From: Actinomadura kijaniata NBRC 14229
GTDB taxonomy: Bacteria > Actinomycetota > Actinomycetes > Streptosporangiales > Streptosporangiaceae
DNA: 64,000 nucleotides
Assembly: GCF_001552175.1 (NCBI RefSeq)
Contig: NZ_BCQR01000016.1
Coordinates: 32,334-96,333 of the forward strand
Reading direction: 5' to 3'
Shown: piece after piece, positions 34,684 to 42,620 of the stretch
How positions within the stretch are numbered: the first letter of the stretch is position 1
Layout of the letters: the number at the start of each line of letters is the position of its first letter
Translations under genes and position numbers: made by a program
The notes under the pieces: model-generated
The model's database searches: none
Told to the model about the DNA's origin: nothing
What the model saw: only the letters and a program-made list of their open reading frames with translations

Positions 34684-34923
34684 TCAGTCTCCGGTACCGA
34701 GCTCGGGAAGGTTCTTCGCCAGCGGCACGAACTCGGCCACCGACAGCAACCCGTCCTGATCAGTGTCGTACTCGACGAACAGCGCCTTGACGACCCCGGA
34801 CAGGTCGTTCACCTCGGAGGCCGGGAACATCCCCGCGATCGCCGCGGTCACCTCGTCCACGGTGAGCTGCCCATCCCCATCGGTGTCGTACTGAGCGAAC
34901 ACCCGCTCATACTGCTCGGACAT
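34684..34923 (-). CDS. Two-EF-hand calcium-binding protein
   Basis: 79 residues with two canonical 12-residue EF-hand loops: DTDGDGQLTVDE (13-24) and DTDQDGLLSVAE (53-64), each with Asp at positions 1, 3 and 5, Gly at 6 and Glu at 12, flanked by helices. The layout is that of the small calmodulin-like proteins found in Streptomyces and relatives, presumably cytosolic Ca2+ buffers or sensors. GGAAGGG lies five bases before the ATG. Stand-alone gene in a region otherwise rich in IS debris; no partner is obvious. Confidence 0.93.
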   Translation of the reverse strand: MSEQYERVFAQYDTDGDGQLTVDEVTAAIAGMFPASEVNDLSGVVKALFVEYDTDQDGLLSVAEFVPLAKNLPELGTGD

Positions 34924-35224
34924 GTTTCCCTTCCACACCGGCGACCGTGGACCTTGATCGTACTGCTCCCGGAAGGCGACTGCTGCGAAGGCGGACACCC
35001 CCTCCAGGAGGTCGAGACGAGCGCGTAACGGCTGTCGGCCATGCAGGACGTCCCTCAAGCGTGAGGACTCACCCGTCCGACTCATCGGTCAAGGCGCCTC
35101 TCCAGTCGACACTGGGGTCGCTGTCGCGGTTGGGCGCGGCTCGTGGTTCTTACAAGGTTTTCGTAGCCGTTGATCGTCTGTTGCGGGGATGTGACGGTGT
35201 GGTCGTGTGGCGGGATGCTGGGTC
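34924..35224. other. Gene-free stretch
   Basis: Upstream side of the EF-hand gene up to the ISL3 remnant. No convincing gene, repeat or terminator seen. Confidence 0.35.
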
Positions 35225-35400
35225 GTGTGTGAGGAGGACCTGTTCCTGTTGCTACCTCGGTTGAAGGCGGTGGTGGTCGAGTCGGTTGCCGTGGCCGATG
35301 GTGTGGTGGTCGTTGCCGCGCAGACGTGGGGTGGCCCGGCGGCGTGCCCGGGATGCGGGTGCGAGGCGGACTGGGAACGCAGTCGCTATCGCCGATGGGT
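35225..35400 (+). pseudogene. ISL3-family transposase N-terminal fragment
   Basis: From the GTG at 35225 the frame reads VVVESVAVADGVVVVAAQT followed by a Cys-pair zinc-finger segment, PAACPGCGCEADWERSRY, which is the N-terminal zinc-binding region of ISL3 transposases (consensus PAACPGCG...SRY-R). Similarity stops near 35400, and the catalytic DDE domain is absent. Codon use (many GTG/GTT, lower GC3) differs from the chromosome. The break point is next to the coiled-coil gene that follows. Confidence 0.7.
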
Positions 35401-35478
35401 GTGGCTCTCCTCTAAGGGGCTGCTGAGCTGGGGATTGGTGCCTGGGCTGTTTGAACGCGGGATTGGCTTCCACCATGG

Positions 35479-35760
35479 GTGCAGGCGGTGGTGGGGGTGG
35501 TGTTGTGGCAGGAGGAGTTGACGCGAGGGCAAGTGGAGGCCCGGCAGCAGATCGAGGAGTTTCGCCGGCAGTTTGCCCAGGTGCAGGAGTGGTTGGAGGC
35601 TAAGGAAGGCTGGTTGTCGGCGCTGGAGCTCACACACAAGACGGTGAACACGGTTGTGGGTGAGGCGTCCCAGGTGGCCGAGCTGGAACCGGGGAGCGTA
35701 AAGCCTCCGGCGGACGCTCCATGGGCCGGGCCGGAAGCCGAGGCGATACGGCGGGTGTGA
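35479..35760 (+). CDS. Small coiled-coil protein, first of a coupled pair
   Basis: 93 residues. The first 55 residues are a charged heptad-type helix (LTRGQVEARQQIEEFRRQFA) likely to form a coiled coil; the remainder is Pro/Glu-rich. The stop overlaps the ATG of the next gene as TGATG, so the two are translationally coupled. The pair (coiled coil plus winged helix) reads like a small regulatory cassette that I have the impression recurs in actinomadurae, often near IS elements; that is memory, not shown here. Start GTG at 35479 is the first available; the junction with the ISL3 fragment lies just upstream, so the 5' end may be truncated. Confidence 0.5.
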   Translation: MQAVVGVVLWQEELTRGQVEARQQIEEFRRQFAQVQEWLEAKEGWLSALELTHKTVNTVVGEASQVAELEPGSVKPPADAPWAGPEAEAIRRV

Positions 35761-36154
35761 TGTTGGTGCCGCGGTGGGAGCCGGGGAGAGGGGTGTCGGT
35801 GTTGCCGCGGGCGTGTCGGGATGTGTGGGAAGTGCTGGCCGATGCCGACGGCGCGATGCGGGCGGGCAAGATCTCGCCGGCGTCGGGGCGGGGCGGGGCG
35901 AGGCCGCGGCCAAGGTCCAGGGGCTGTGCGGCAAGCTCAAGCGGCTGACCGAGCGCGGTTGGCTGGTTGAGGACGAGCCGGGGATGTTCACGCTGGTCAA
36001 GAGCGTGCGACACCAGCTCACCCAACAGGGTTCGGGGAACTGGCACCGCCTCCTCACCGTAGGGATGGTTGGCGGCGGTTCTTCCTTGCTGCCAGGTTCG
36101 AAAGTGCGACCAATCGACCTCGACCAGCAAGGAAGAACCGGTGCAACGGTATGA
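35760..36154 (+). pseudogene. Winged-helix protein, frameshifted
   Basis: Starts MLVPRWEPGRGVSVLPRACR in a frame that overlaps the coiled-coil stop, continues with DVWEVLADADGAMRAGKIS, then near 35885 the frame must shift to recover EAAAKVQGLCGKLKRLTERG and WLVEDEPGMFTL, together a winged-helix DNA-binding domain of about 75 residues. After MFTL the sequence looks unrelated. One frameshift plus a run-on C-terminus indicates a broken gene. Confidence 0.55.
36076..36140. repeat. Perfect 16-bp inverted repeat with 33-nt spacer
   Basis: CGGTTCTTCCTTGCTG (36076-36091) and CAGCAAGGAAGAACCG (36125-36140) are exact reverse complements; pairing stops sharply on both sides. It follows the ISL3 fragment and the coiled-coil/winged-helix pair. 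Could be a transposon end pair of a tiny element, an attachment site or a strong RNA hairpin. Confidence 0.75.
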
Positions 36155-36166
36155 CGGCCCCGTCAT
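36151..36166. terminator. Short palindromic hairpin
   Basis: ATGACGG and CCGTCAT flank CC, a perfect 7-bp inverted repeat ten bases after the long one. As an RNA the loop would be too tight unless two pairs open; terminator or operator. Confidence 0.4.
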
Positions 36167-36257
36167 CGCTGACGAGGTTGGGTGCGGCTCCTCTCTAGGG
36201 ACCTTGCCGAGCTGGGCAGAGGGCTGGTCGAGGGTGAGCCGCGCCGTTGGCTTGTGG

Positions 36258-36542
36258 TCATTGCTGCGTGCAGCCGGTCGCCGTCAGGAAGCCGTTCCAG
36301 GAGAAGGCCGTGCGGCAGCGGTGGCTGCCGGCGGCTGAGCCGCCCAGTACGGTGACTGCGACATCGACATAGCCTGTGCCGTCGCAGCTTTGGGCGGAGA
36401 TCTGGTAGCCGTCTTGAGCGGCTGTGCGATTGCCGTAGAAACAGGTGTACGAGCCTGCCGCGTGCGCCGCCGGGACAGATGCCAGCGGTCCCGCGAGCGC
36501 CGCTGCGGCAAGGGTGAGGATGAGCCGTCTGGCGAGGTGCAT
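36258..36542 (-). CDS. Small secreted four-cysteine protein
   Basis: 94 residues. A classical signal peptide (MHLARRLILTLAAAALAG, cleavage after AAHA near residue 29) leaves a mature protein of about 65 residues with four Cys, at SYTCFYG, AQSCDG, SHRCRTAF and TGCTQQ, suited to two disulphides. Aromatic and Gly/Thr-rich strands suggest a compact beta fold, in size and form like actinomycete extracellular inhibitors or carbohydrate-binding proteins, but no family is certain. AAGAGAG precedes the ATG at 36542, and a perfect 17-bp palindrome lies in the leader. Confidence 0.75.
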   Translation of the reverse strand: MHLARRLILTLAAAALAGPLASVPAAHAAGSYTCFYGNRTAAQDGYQISAQSCDGTGYVDVAVTVLGGSAAGSHRCRTAFSWNGFLTATGCTQQ

Positions 36543-36558
36543 GATGCTCTCTTGGCCG

Positions 36559-36575
36559 TTGAGGACTGTCCTCAA
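36559..36575. promoter_or_regulatory. Perfect 17-bp palindrome in leader of secreted protein
   Basis: TTGAGGAC and GTCCTCAA around a central T, 17 bp upstream of the ATG at 36542. Operator or mRNA hairpin immediately before the ribosome binding site. Confidence 0.55.
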
Positions 36576-37109
36576 GCTAGAGAATCGGGGCACTGTCGCC
36601 TATAGGTGTTCCTCACGACTTCCGGTTGGAAGGTTTCTCTTCCGCTGCGCCGGGCGGCGATGCCGGGGATAACAGTGACGGGCCTGGATGGGACGGTTCT
36701 GCCCGATCCGCGGGTCGGCGATGTCTGTGGCGGTGCCGTGCCCGGGGTGTGGGCGGACGCCCCACTGAAAACGAGCCACACCCGAGCCGGATCGCCACTC
36801 ACGCGATCCCCACGTTTCTTCTCAGTCCAGTGGTCCGGGGAACGATCGACGTTTCAGTAGGGTCGATGAACGTAGTCAGCGCTGCGCCCATGACGCCGTT
36901 CGAGTCGTCTGTGGGTGACTTCACCGGACGTGCGGCTGTTCTTAATGCTCATGGAGGCGAGCGCGTGAGGTCACCGCGCGAGAGCCGCGTTCACCGTTGT
37001 TGGTAGTGGGGCTCGGATCCGGTCTTCTGGGCCCCCGATCGCCTTGTGGCAAGGTTTGCCATTCGCGACGATGTGCTCATCCGGTGATGCTGTTCGGAGC
37101 GGAGACGGG
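36576..37109. other. Gene-free stretch
   Basis: 534 bp between divergent genes (secreted protein and PH-like membrane protein). Mixed codon patterns in all frames; no gene accepted. Contains CCTATAGG-type AT-richer sequence around 36598-36610 that may be the promoter of the secreted protein. Confidence 0.35.
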
Positions 37110-37643
37110 ATGAGCGGAACCAGCGGCGCGTTGCGGCTGCGCCCGAACGGGCGGAGTCCCCTGATCGTCGTTCCGGTGCTCGTCACGGGGCCAGCGCTGC
37201 TGCTGGTCGGCTGGACCCAGCCGTCGGCCACCGCCTCCCTGCTCGGCTTCGGGATGACCATCTACACGCTGCGCAACCTGCTGATCCTGTACCAGGGACG
37301 GCTGGAGGTCTGGCCCGACGGGCTGGTCAACCAGCTCGCCGGACAGCGCGCCGAAGCCACCTGGGAGCAGGCCGACCGCCTCCTGGTCATTCGCACCCTG
37401 TTCGGCCGCTACGTGCAGTTGGAGGAACGCGGCGGCCCCCGCGTCAGCCTGGCCGCGCCCCGTACCGGCCTGCTCGTGCACACTCCGCGCTTCGACGCCG
37501 TTCTGAACGACCTCAGCCGCATGCCCGGCGGCAGCCGTAGGCCGGTGCCGGTCCACCGCACCGTTCCGCTGCCCGCGATCATGGTGCAGGGCGTTCTGGT
37601 GCTGAGCGTGGTGGGCGCGGTCGTGGTGGCCGTTCTACGCTGA
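37110..37643 (+). CDS. PH-like membrane protein
   Basis: 177 residues. Two adjacent hydrophobic helices (about residues 18-60, LIVVPVLVTGPALLLVGW) are followed by a soluble beta-rich region (LEVWPDGLVNQLAGQRAEAT, then YVQLEERGGPRVSLA) resembling bacterial PH-type domains, and a last helix (about 152-176). Start ATG 37110 has GGAGACGGG upstream. Such proteins are widespread in actinobacteria and uncharacterised. Confidence 0.75.
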   Translation: MSGTSGALRLRPNGRSPLIVVPVLVTGPALLLVGWTQPSATASLLGFGMTIYTLRNLLILYQGRLEVWPDGLVNQLAGQRAEATWEQADRLLVIRTLFGRYVQLEERGGPRVSLAAPRTGLLVHTPRFDAVLNDLSRMPGGSRRPVPVHRTVPLPAIMVQGVLVLSVVGAVVVAVLR

Positions 37644-37974
37644 TCAGCCTGTTCGGCGATAGAGCACAGCTCGTTTTCGCCAACCTGCTGGGCGGACCAG
37701 ATGAGGCGTTGAGCACGCCGAACATGTGTTGAACCCGCCGCAGGCGAAGTCACTGTTCGCCCTCTGACCTGCGCGCCGGTTGTCTTCCTCTGATCTCCAT
37801 GAACCAGCCAAGAAGGAAGAAAGTGCCGTTCCTTGCGAAAAGGACACGCTTATTCGTTCCTCGGTGAAATCGGGCGCACAGTGGTGTTAGGCCCACCGCG
37901 AGAAGCTCCTCACCTCCCCTGAACAGGGGCGTTCCACGGCACAGGATGGTGCCAACCAAGGAACGGAGAACGCC
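37644..37974. other. Gene-free stretch with palindrome
   Basis: 331 bp. The left part has nothing recognisable; the right part is the promoter region of the DUF4386 gene with the palindrome at 37915-37928. Confidence 0.4.
37915..37928. promoter_or_regulatory. Palindrome upstream of DUF4386 gene
   Basis: CCCCTG and CAGGGG flank AA, a perfect inverted repeat 46 bp before the GTG start at 37975. Operator candidate; no regulator gene is adjacent. Confidence 0.4.
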
Positions 37975-38619
37975 GTGAACGAGCCCCTCGCCCGCCGTTT
38001 CACCGGAACCGCCGGAGTGGCGGCGGCCGTCGCGCTGATCCTGGAGGTGCCTCTCTACTTCGTCTACTCGGGTGCGCCACCGGACTCCAACATCCTCAGC
38101 CGCCTCCTCATCGGCATCTTCTCGATGGGATTCCTGCTCGTCTTCGTGACCGGATTCCGCGAGATCATCAAAACGGTGAATCCGGAGTACGAATGGGCCG
38201 GAACGCTGGCGTTCGCCGCCGGCCTGGCGTACACCACGATCACGCTGGTGTCCCATGGCCTGGAAGCGGGCGACGTCATCGCGGCGGAACAGCCGATCGA
38301 CCCGACGATCACCGTTCACGGCACCTACATCCTGTACGGGTCGATCAGCCGAATGCTGCTGGCCCTCTTCCTGACGGCGCTGGGCTACGCGATCGCGCGC
38401 ACCGGTGCGCTGCCGCGCTGGACCTCACGTTCCGCCTACGTTCTGGCGGCGGTCAACATCGCGTTCGTCCCATCGTTGTTCTTCGGCAACACGCCCGCGA
38501 ACTTCTACGCCGCCAACGGATGGGGCACCACCGCTCTCATGGGCGCCGTGCTCAGCTACTGGCTGCTCGCGATGGGCATCACGACGCTCATAAGTGCCCG
38601 TGCAGCACGCGCCCGTTGA
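37975..38619 (+). CDS. DUF4386 family integral membrane protein
   Basis: 214 residues with six hydrophobic helices. N-terminal RRFTGTAGVAAAVALILEVP and the loop SRLLIGIFSMGFLLVFVTGF match the DUF4386 layout. GTG start preceded by AAGGAACGGAG. Family members are single, uncharacterised membrane proteins. Stand-alone gene with its own palindrome-containing promoter. Confidence 0.8.
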   Translation: MNEPLARRFTGTAGVAAAVALILEVPLYFVYSGAPPDSNILSRLLIGIFSMGFLLVFVTGFREIIKTVNPEYEWAGTLAFAAGLAYTTITLVSHGLEAGDVIAAEQPIDPTITVHGTYILYGSISRMLLALFLTALGYAIARTGALPRWTSRSAYVLAAVNIAFVPSLFFGNTPANFYAANGWGTTALMGAVLSYWLLAMGITTLISARAARAR

Positions 38620-38842
38620 CCGCTCACCCCCCGACGCCGTCGGAACGCGGACCCGCCCGCATTCCGACGGCGTCACGTGCTGTGACTCGACCAAAATCGC
38701 CTTCGGTGCCTGCGCAGCTCAACCGACCGATGAGGTGAGGGCCCTTACCGCCATACCAGGCTGAGTGAGCCTCTTGTCCCATGGTCGTAAGGTCCGTCTG
38801 GAACGGGTGCAGTGCGGCTTCGGAACCTGGCACGATAATGCG

Positions 38843-39352
38843 ATGGACGGTCCTGAGAGAGTCACGCCTCCATACGAAGGAGCTGATGAGCGCACCTCGC
38901 TGACCCGCTTCCTGGAGTACCAGCGGCAGACACTGGCGATGAAGTGCTCGGGGCTGACGGCCGAACAGCTCAGGCAGCGGGCGGTTGCGCCGTCCGCCCT
39001 GTCGCTGCTCGGACTGGTGCGGCATATGGCCGAGGTCGAGCGCGGCTGGTTCCAGCTCGTGATGAACGGCGAGGACGCCGGCGGCTACTGGGGGCGGTGG
39101 GCCGAGGGCGAAGGCGCCGAGTTCGATGTGGAGGGGGCCGATCCGGCGCAAGCGTTCGAGGTGTGGAACGCGGCGTGTGAAAGGTCCCGCGAGATCGTGG
39201 ACGCCGCCGAATCGTTGGAGTCCGTCGGGCGCTATCGCGATATGCGGTTCTCGCTGCGCTACGTTCTCACCCACATGATCGAGGAGTACGCGCGCCACAA
39301 CGGCCACGCCGATCTGCTCCGCGAACGGATCGACGGAGCTACCGGCGAGTAG
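38843..39352 (+). CDS. DinB/DUF664 family protein
   Basis: 169 residues forming the four-helix DinB bundle: TSLTRFLEYQRQTLAMKCSG, LSLLGLVRHMAEVERGWFQ and YVLTHMIEEYARHNGHADLL. Three His at the usual metal-binding positions (RHMAEVE, THMIEEYARHNGH) are kept. DUF664/DinB proteins in actinobacteria are metal-dependent enzymes, several using mycothiol for thiol transfer or detoxification. GATAAT just before the ATG (38834-38839) may be part of the promoter. Substrate unknown. Confidence 0.9.
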   Translation: MDGPERVTPPYEGADERTSLTRFLEYQRQTLAMKCSGLTAEQLRQRAVAPSALSLLGLVRHMAEVERGWFQLVMNGEDAGGYWGRWAEGEGAEFDVEGADPAQAFEVWNAACERSREIVDAAESLESVGRYRDMRFSLRYVLTHMIEEYARHNGHADLLRERIDGATGE

Positions 39353-39523
39353 AGCCGCCCGGCACCCGCTTGTTGATCCACCAGCCGTGCGCCACTGTCT
39401 CCGGGTGACCACCTACCAGGGGAAACTTGCTGTCCGACCTGAATGGCCGTGGTGGCGCGTTCGCGGACCGCCTTTGACGGGCCCAAGAAACCCGTGTCGC
39501 GGCTCTCCGCGTGGCATGGCGCG

Positions 39524-40396
39524 TCAGCCGGTCTGAGCGACGAAGAACGCGATCTGGTCAGCCAGGGCCTTGTCCCTGATCGCGGGGTCGTTGTAGAAGC
39601 TGAAATGCGTTCCCGGGTAACGCCTCAGCTCACCGGCGGGCGCACGGTCGGCGAGGACGCGGGTCGTCTCCTCGGGCGTCTCGTGGTCTTCGGCCGCGAT
39701 GCAGACGAGGAGCGGCGCGCGGAGACGTTCGGGCGCCGGGCGGTAGCGCGCCATGCGCAGGAACGCGCGGGGCGCGACGCGGTTGCGCCAGAGGGTCTGC
39801 CCGTTCTCCCCGGCGAGGGTCCTGATGTGCTGCTCGGCCTCGGCCGTCGCGGTCACGGCCATCTCGCCGGGCGCGCCGATCATGGGAATGTAGTACGGGC
39901 TCAACCCGAGCCGGCCGCGCAGGGCGTCCCACAGGATGGCGGCCTGGAGCCGGAACGTGGACCAGGCCGACCGGCCCTCGACCTTGCGGGGGAAACCGTT
40001 GAACGGGATCTGCGCAACCACGGCGGCGATGCGCGGATCGTCGGCGGCGACGTTGATGGCGTGTGCTCCTCCGAGCGAGTTGCCCCAGAGCAGGACGCGG
40101 TCCGGGTCGATCCGCCCGTGTCCGCGGATGAACGCGACCGCCGAACGGATGTCCTCCTGCTGGCCGTCGATGTCGACGAGCTGCCGGGGCTCCCCGGCGC
40201 TCTCGCCGAAGTTGCGGTAGTCGAAGACCAGGGCCGCCAGCCCGGCGGCGGCGAAGCTCTCGGCGTGGGGGAGGAGGCGGTCCATCGTTCCGCTGAACCC
40301 GTGGCAGAGGACCACGCAGGGAACCCGCTGCATACCGTCTCCCGGGGTGAAGAGGCGTCCCACGCATCCGGAACCGAACGTTACGCGATCGCCCAT
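39524..40396 (-). CDS. Alpha/beta hydrolase (S9/acyl esterase-like)
   Basis: 290 residues. CHGFSGTMDRLLPHAESFA opens the fold, the nucleophile elbow is LLWGNSLGGAH (S107), an acid lies in CIAAEDHETP and the catalytic His in YPGTHFSFYND. The start at 40396 is chosen because AAGGGAG lies five bases upstream. It is divergent from the TetR gene at 40466 across a gap with the palindrome CTAGC-N5-GCTAG, so it is the likely target of that repressor. Substrate unknown. Confidence 0.9.
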   Translation of the reverse strand: MGDRVTFGSGCVGRLFTPGDGMQRVPCVVLCHGFSGTMDRLLPHAESFAAAGLAALVFDYRNFGESAGEPRQLVDIDGQQEDIRSAVAFIRGHGRIDPDRVLLWGNSLGGAHAINVAADDPRIAAVVAQIPFNGFPRKVEGRSAWSTFRLQAAILWDALRGRLGLSPYYIPMIGAPGEMAVTATAEAEQHIRTLAGENGQTLWRNRVAPRAFLRMARYRPAPERLRAPLLVCIAAEDHETPEETTRVLADRAPAGELRRYPGTHFSFYNDPAIRDKALADQIAFFVAQTG

Positions 40397-40433
40397 GACC
40401 GCTCCCTTCATCCACTTACCGACGGTCAGCAGG

Positions 40434-40448
40434 CTAGCAGCTCGCTAG
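40434..40448. promoter_or_regulatory. TetR operator candidate
   Basis: CTAGC and GCTAG flank AGCTC between the divergent hydrolase (40396) and tetR (40466) genes, 18 bp before the TetR start. Confidence 0.55.
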
Positions 40449-40465
40449 ACTCCCGGTAAGGGAGG

Positions 40466-41167
40466 ATGATGAACGAGACGCCACGACGGATCCTGGACGC
40501 GGCGGGCGAGCTGTTCGCCGAACACGGTTACCGCGCGACCTCGATGCAGGCGATCGCGCAGAAGGTCGGCATCACCAAGGCCGCCCTCTACTACCACTTC
40601 GCGTCGAAGGACGAGATCCTGCAGAACCTCACGCTCCCCGTACTGGACGAGCTGGAGGCGACGCTCGCCGAGGCGGAGCGGCACGGGGATCCGGAGACCG
40701 TTCGCCGGAAGGCCATCGAGGGGTACGTGGACGTCAGCCTCCGGCACCGGCACACCCTGGTCATGCTCGTCCGGGACATGACGCTGCTGGTCCAGGCCCC
40801 CGTGGCCGAGCGCTTCAAGGCCATCCTGCTGCTGGCGAACGACCTGGTCTGCGGACCCGACCGGCGGCTGGAGCAGCGCGTCCGCGCCGCGCAGGTGGTG
40901 GCGGGCCTGGGGGATCCGATCGTGGCCTTCCACCATGTGCCGGCGCAAAAGCTCCGGCGCCTCATTCTGGACGGCGCGTGGGCGCTGCTGGACTCGCCGC
41001 CTCCGCCGCCCCGGTCGCGAGGGCGCGGCGGGGGGCGGCCGGCGGCGTTGAGCGAGGACCAGATCGAGCAGGCGCGCGCCCTGCACGCGTCGGGTCACAC
41101 GGCCGAGGAGATCGCCGCCCGCTTCGGTGTCTCCCGCGCCACTGCCTACCGCATTCTCAAAACTTGA
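40466..41167 (+). CDS. TetR-family repressor with extra C-terminal resolvase-type HTH
   Basis: 233 residues. N-terminal TetR DNA-binding domain (residues 7-55, [20 protein letters not shown] and [17 protein letters not shown]), then the helical ligand/dimer domain (about 60-180). After a Pro/Arg/Gly linker comes a second HTH at about 195-233, [20 protein letters not shown] and [20 protein letters not shown], which is the C-terminal domain of Hin/Tn3-type serine recombinases. Two DNA-binding modules in one chain are unusual for TetR. GGGAGG abuts the double ATG at 40466/40469, so the start could be either. Probable repressor of the divergent hydrolase. Confidence 0.92.
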   Translation: MMNETPRRILDAAGELFAEHGYRATSMQAIAQKVGITKAALYYHFASKDEILQNLTLPVLDELEATLAEAERHGDPETVRRKAIEGYVDVSLRHRHTLVMLVRDMTLLVQAPVAERFKAILLLANDLVCGPDRRLEQRVRAAQVVAGLGDPIVAFHHVPAQKLRRLILDGAWALLDSPPPPPRSRGRGGGRPAALSEDQIEQARALHASGHTAEEIAARFGVSRATAYRILKT

Positions 41168-41187
41168 TTTTGAGACAAGGTTTTGAG
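41156..41187. repeat. CTCAAAA/TTTTGAG repeat cluster at 3' end of tetR
   Basis: CTCAAAA (41156) can pair with TTTTGAG at 41168 or at 41181; the longer pairing is CTCAAAAC/GTTTTGAG. The two right copies form a direct repeat TTTTGAGAC 13 bp apart. The cluster spans the stop codon of tetR and is AT-rich compared with its surroundings. It may be a terminator with two alternative stems, or a binding or recombination site. Confidence 0.5.
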
Positions 41188-41377
41188 ACGAGTCGCGAGC
41201 GGCGCGTTCTCCTCCAACCGGGTGCCGTCGGCGCTTGAGCACCGCCTCGCGACCCGGCAGAGGTGTTTGCCCGCTGGTGGCAGGACCGATCCCCGCACCC
41301 TGCCCTGCCTTGGGGTGCCGCGGGTATGGCCTCCGCGACCGGCTCGTCCAGGGGCCGGCCCGACGAAGGAGCATGCG

Positions 41378-41563
41378 ATGGAACGGCGGCCGCAGGAGCC
41401 CGACGACAACGAACTGGGACTCGTCGGTGGCGAGGCGCAGCCGCCCGTCCGTGACACCGTCCAGCCCGACGGCGGCGCGGGCGGTGCCGGGGGAGGCGGT
41501 GACGACGCCGACGGGACCGGCGCGAGCGGTCCAGGTTCCATGGGGCAGGACGACGAGCAGTGA
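41378..41563 (+). CDS. Small disordered acidic protein
   Basis: 61 residues, MERRPQEPDDNELGLVGG then a Gly/Asp/Gln-rich tail, with no hydrophobic core. AAGGAG lies six bases before the ATG, a good reason to accept it. Composition is that of an intrinsically disordered protein; unrecognised. Confidence 0.5.
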   Translation: MERRPQEPDDNELGLVGGEAQPPVRDTVQPDGGAGGAGGGGDDADGTGASGPGSMGQDDEQ

Positions 41564-41751
41564 CCGCGGTGCTCGTCGCGGCAGCCAGCGTGACGAGCAC
41601 CGAGCCTCAAAGGCCCAGGCACACCTGCGGCACCGGAACCGCTCGGCGACGGCCACGTCCGCCATCAGATGGCGACTCGCCCGACACATGACCCGCCGTT
41701 CGCTTTCGCGCAGGTCGGTGGGGCCATTGTGAAACTGGCTACGGTGAAGCA

Positions 41752-42252
41752 ATGTCTATCCCCGAATACCCCATCACGCTCCGTCCTGCGGTTCCCAACG
41801 ACGCCGAGGCGGTGGCGGACATCTGGCGACAGGGCTGGCGCGACGCCCATCTCGGCAATGTCCCCGATGAGCTGACCGCGGCGCGTACCCCGCAGTCGTT
41901 CTCTGCACGCGCCGCCCAGCGCGTTGAGGACACGGTGGTCGCGGTCATCGACGACCAGGTCGCCGGATTCGTCATGGTCGTCGATGACGAAGTGGAACAG
42001 GTCTATGTCGCGAGCCACCACCGTGGGTCGAGGGTGGCAACGGTGCTGCTGGCCGAAGCCGAACGGCTGGTCCGCGAGAACGGCCATGACCAGGCGTGGC
42101 TGGCGGTCGTGGCCGGCAACGGGCGCGCCCGCCGCTTCTACGAACGGCAGGGGTGGACCGACCAAGGCCTGTTCGACCACAAGGCACCCGGCCCAACCGG
42201 CCCCATCTCCGTCCCCAGCCACCGCTACGTCAAGCAGGTCGCCGACCGCTGA
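41752..42252 (+). CDS. GNAT-family N-acetyltransferase
   Basis: 166 residues. ITLRPAVPNDAEAVADIWRQ is the N-terminal strand-helix, EQVYVASHHRGSRVATVLLA is the acetyl-CoA-binding strand and loop (with RGSRVA in place of the usual R/QGxGxG/A), and WLAVVAGNGRARRFYERQGW the C-terminal signature. TACGGT ends six bases before the ATG and there is no ribosome binding site, so it is probably leaderless. Substrate unknown. Confidence 0.9.
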   Translation: MSIPEYPITLRPAVPNDAEAVADIWRQGWRDAHLGNVPDELTAARTPQSFSARAAQRVEDTVVAVIDDQVAGFVMVVDDEVEQVYVASHHRGSRVATVLLAEAERLVRENGHDQAWLAVVAGNGRARRFYERQGWTDQGLFDHKAPGPTGPISVPSHRYVKQVADR

Positions 42253-42620
42253 GACGCCCCAACTCGACGGCTAGGAGTTAGGGGAGGGGCATGGGCAGCC
42301 GCACCAGAACGAGGCGGTTCATGACACCACTGTGGTGGCGGTTCGGGCCAGGGGAGGAGCCTGAGTGGCTGCGGCTGCCTGGTCGATCTGTCCTGTCGAA
42401 GCGATCCCAGGGTGAGGAAGGCGTGGGCGAGCACGGCGAGAGAAGGTGACTGGGCTTTCAGTGTCTACCTTACAATGTCAAGGTGCTTGTTTCTAAAGCC
42501 AAATCGCTTCCTGACCACAGCCCTCTCCAACGACCGGCAAAAGCGTGAGCTGACCACTCGGCAGGTTTGAGTGAGCTTGCCCGAGGTAGCTCATGCGAAT
42601 CGTTGAAAGGAGCTCGATCG
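42253..42620. other. Gene-free stretch of lower GC
   Basis: 368 bp, noticeably more AT-rich around 42455-42545. A minus-strand frame with VLAHAFLTLGSL (around 42400-42430) is faintly like the C-terminus of IS701-type transposases but too short to call. Confidence 0.35.

Noticed and set aside
38834..38839. GATAAT as leaderless -10 of the DinB gene
   Set aside because: Only three bases separate it from the ATG, too few for a transcription start at or before the start codon; may still be part of another promoter.
42288..42450. Possible IS701-type transposase tail on the minus strand (VLAHAFLTLG)
   Set aside because: Only about ten residues resemble the family; no other conserved block follows.
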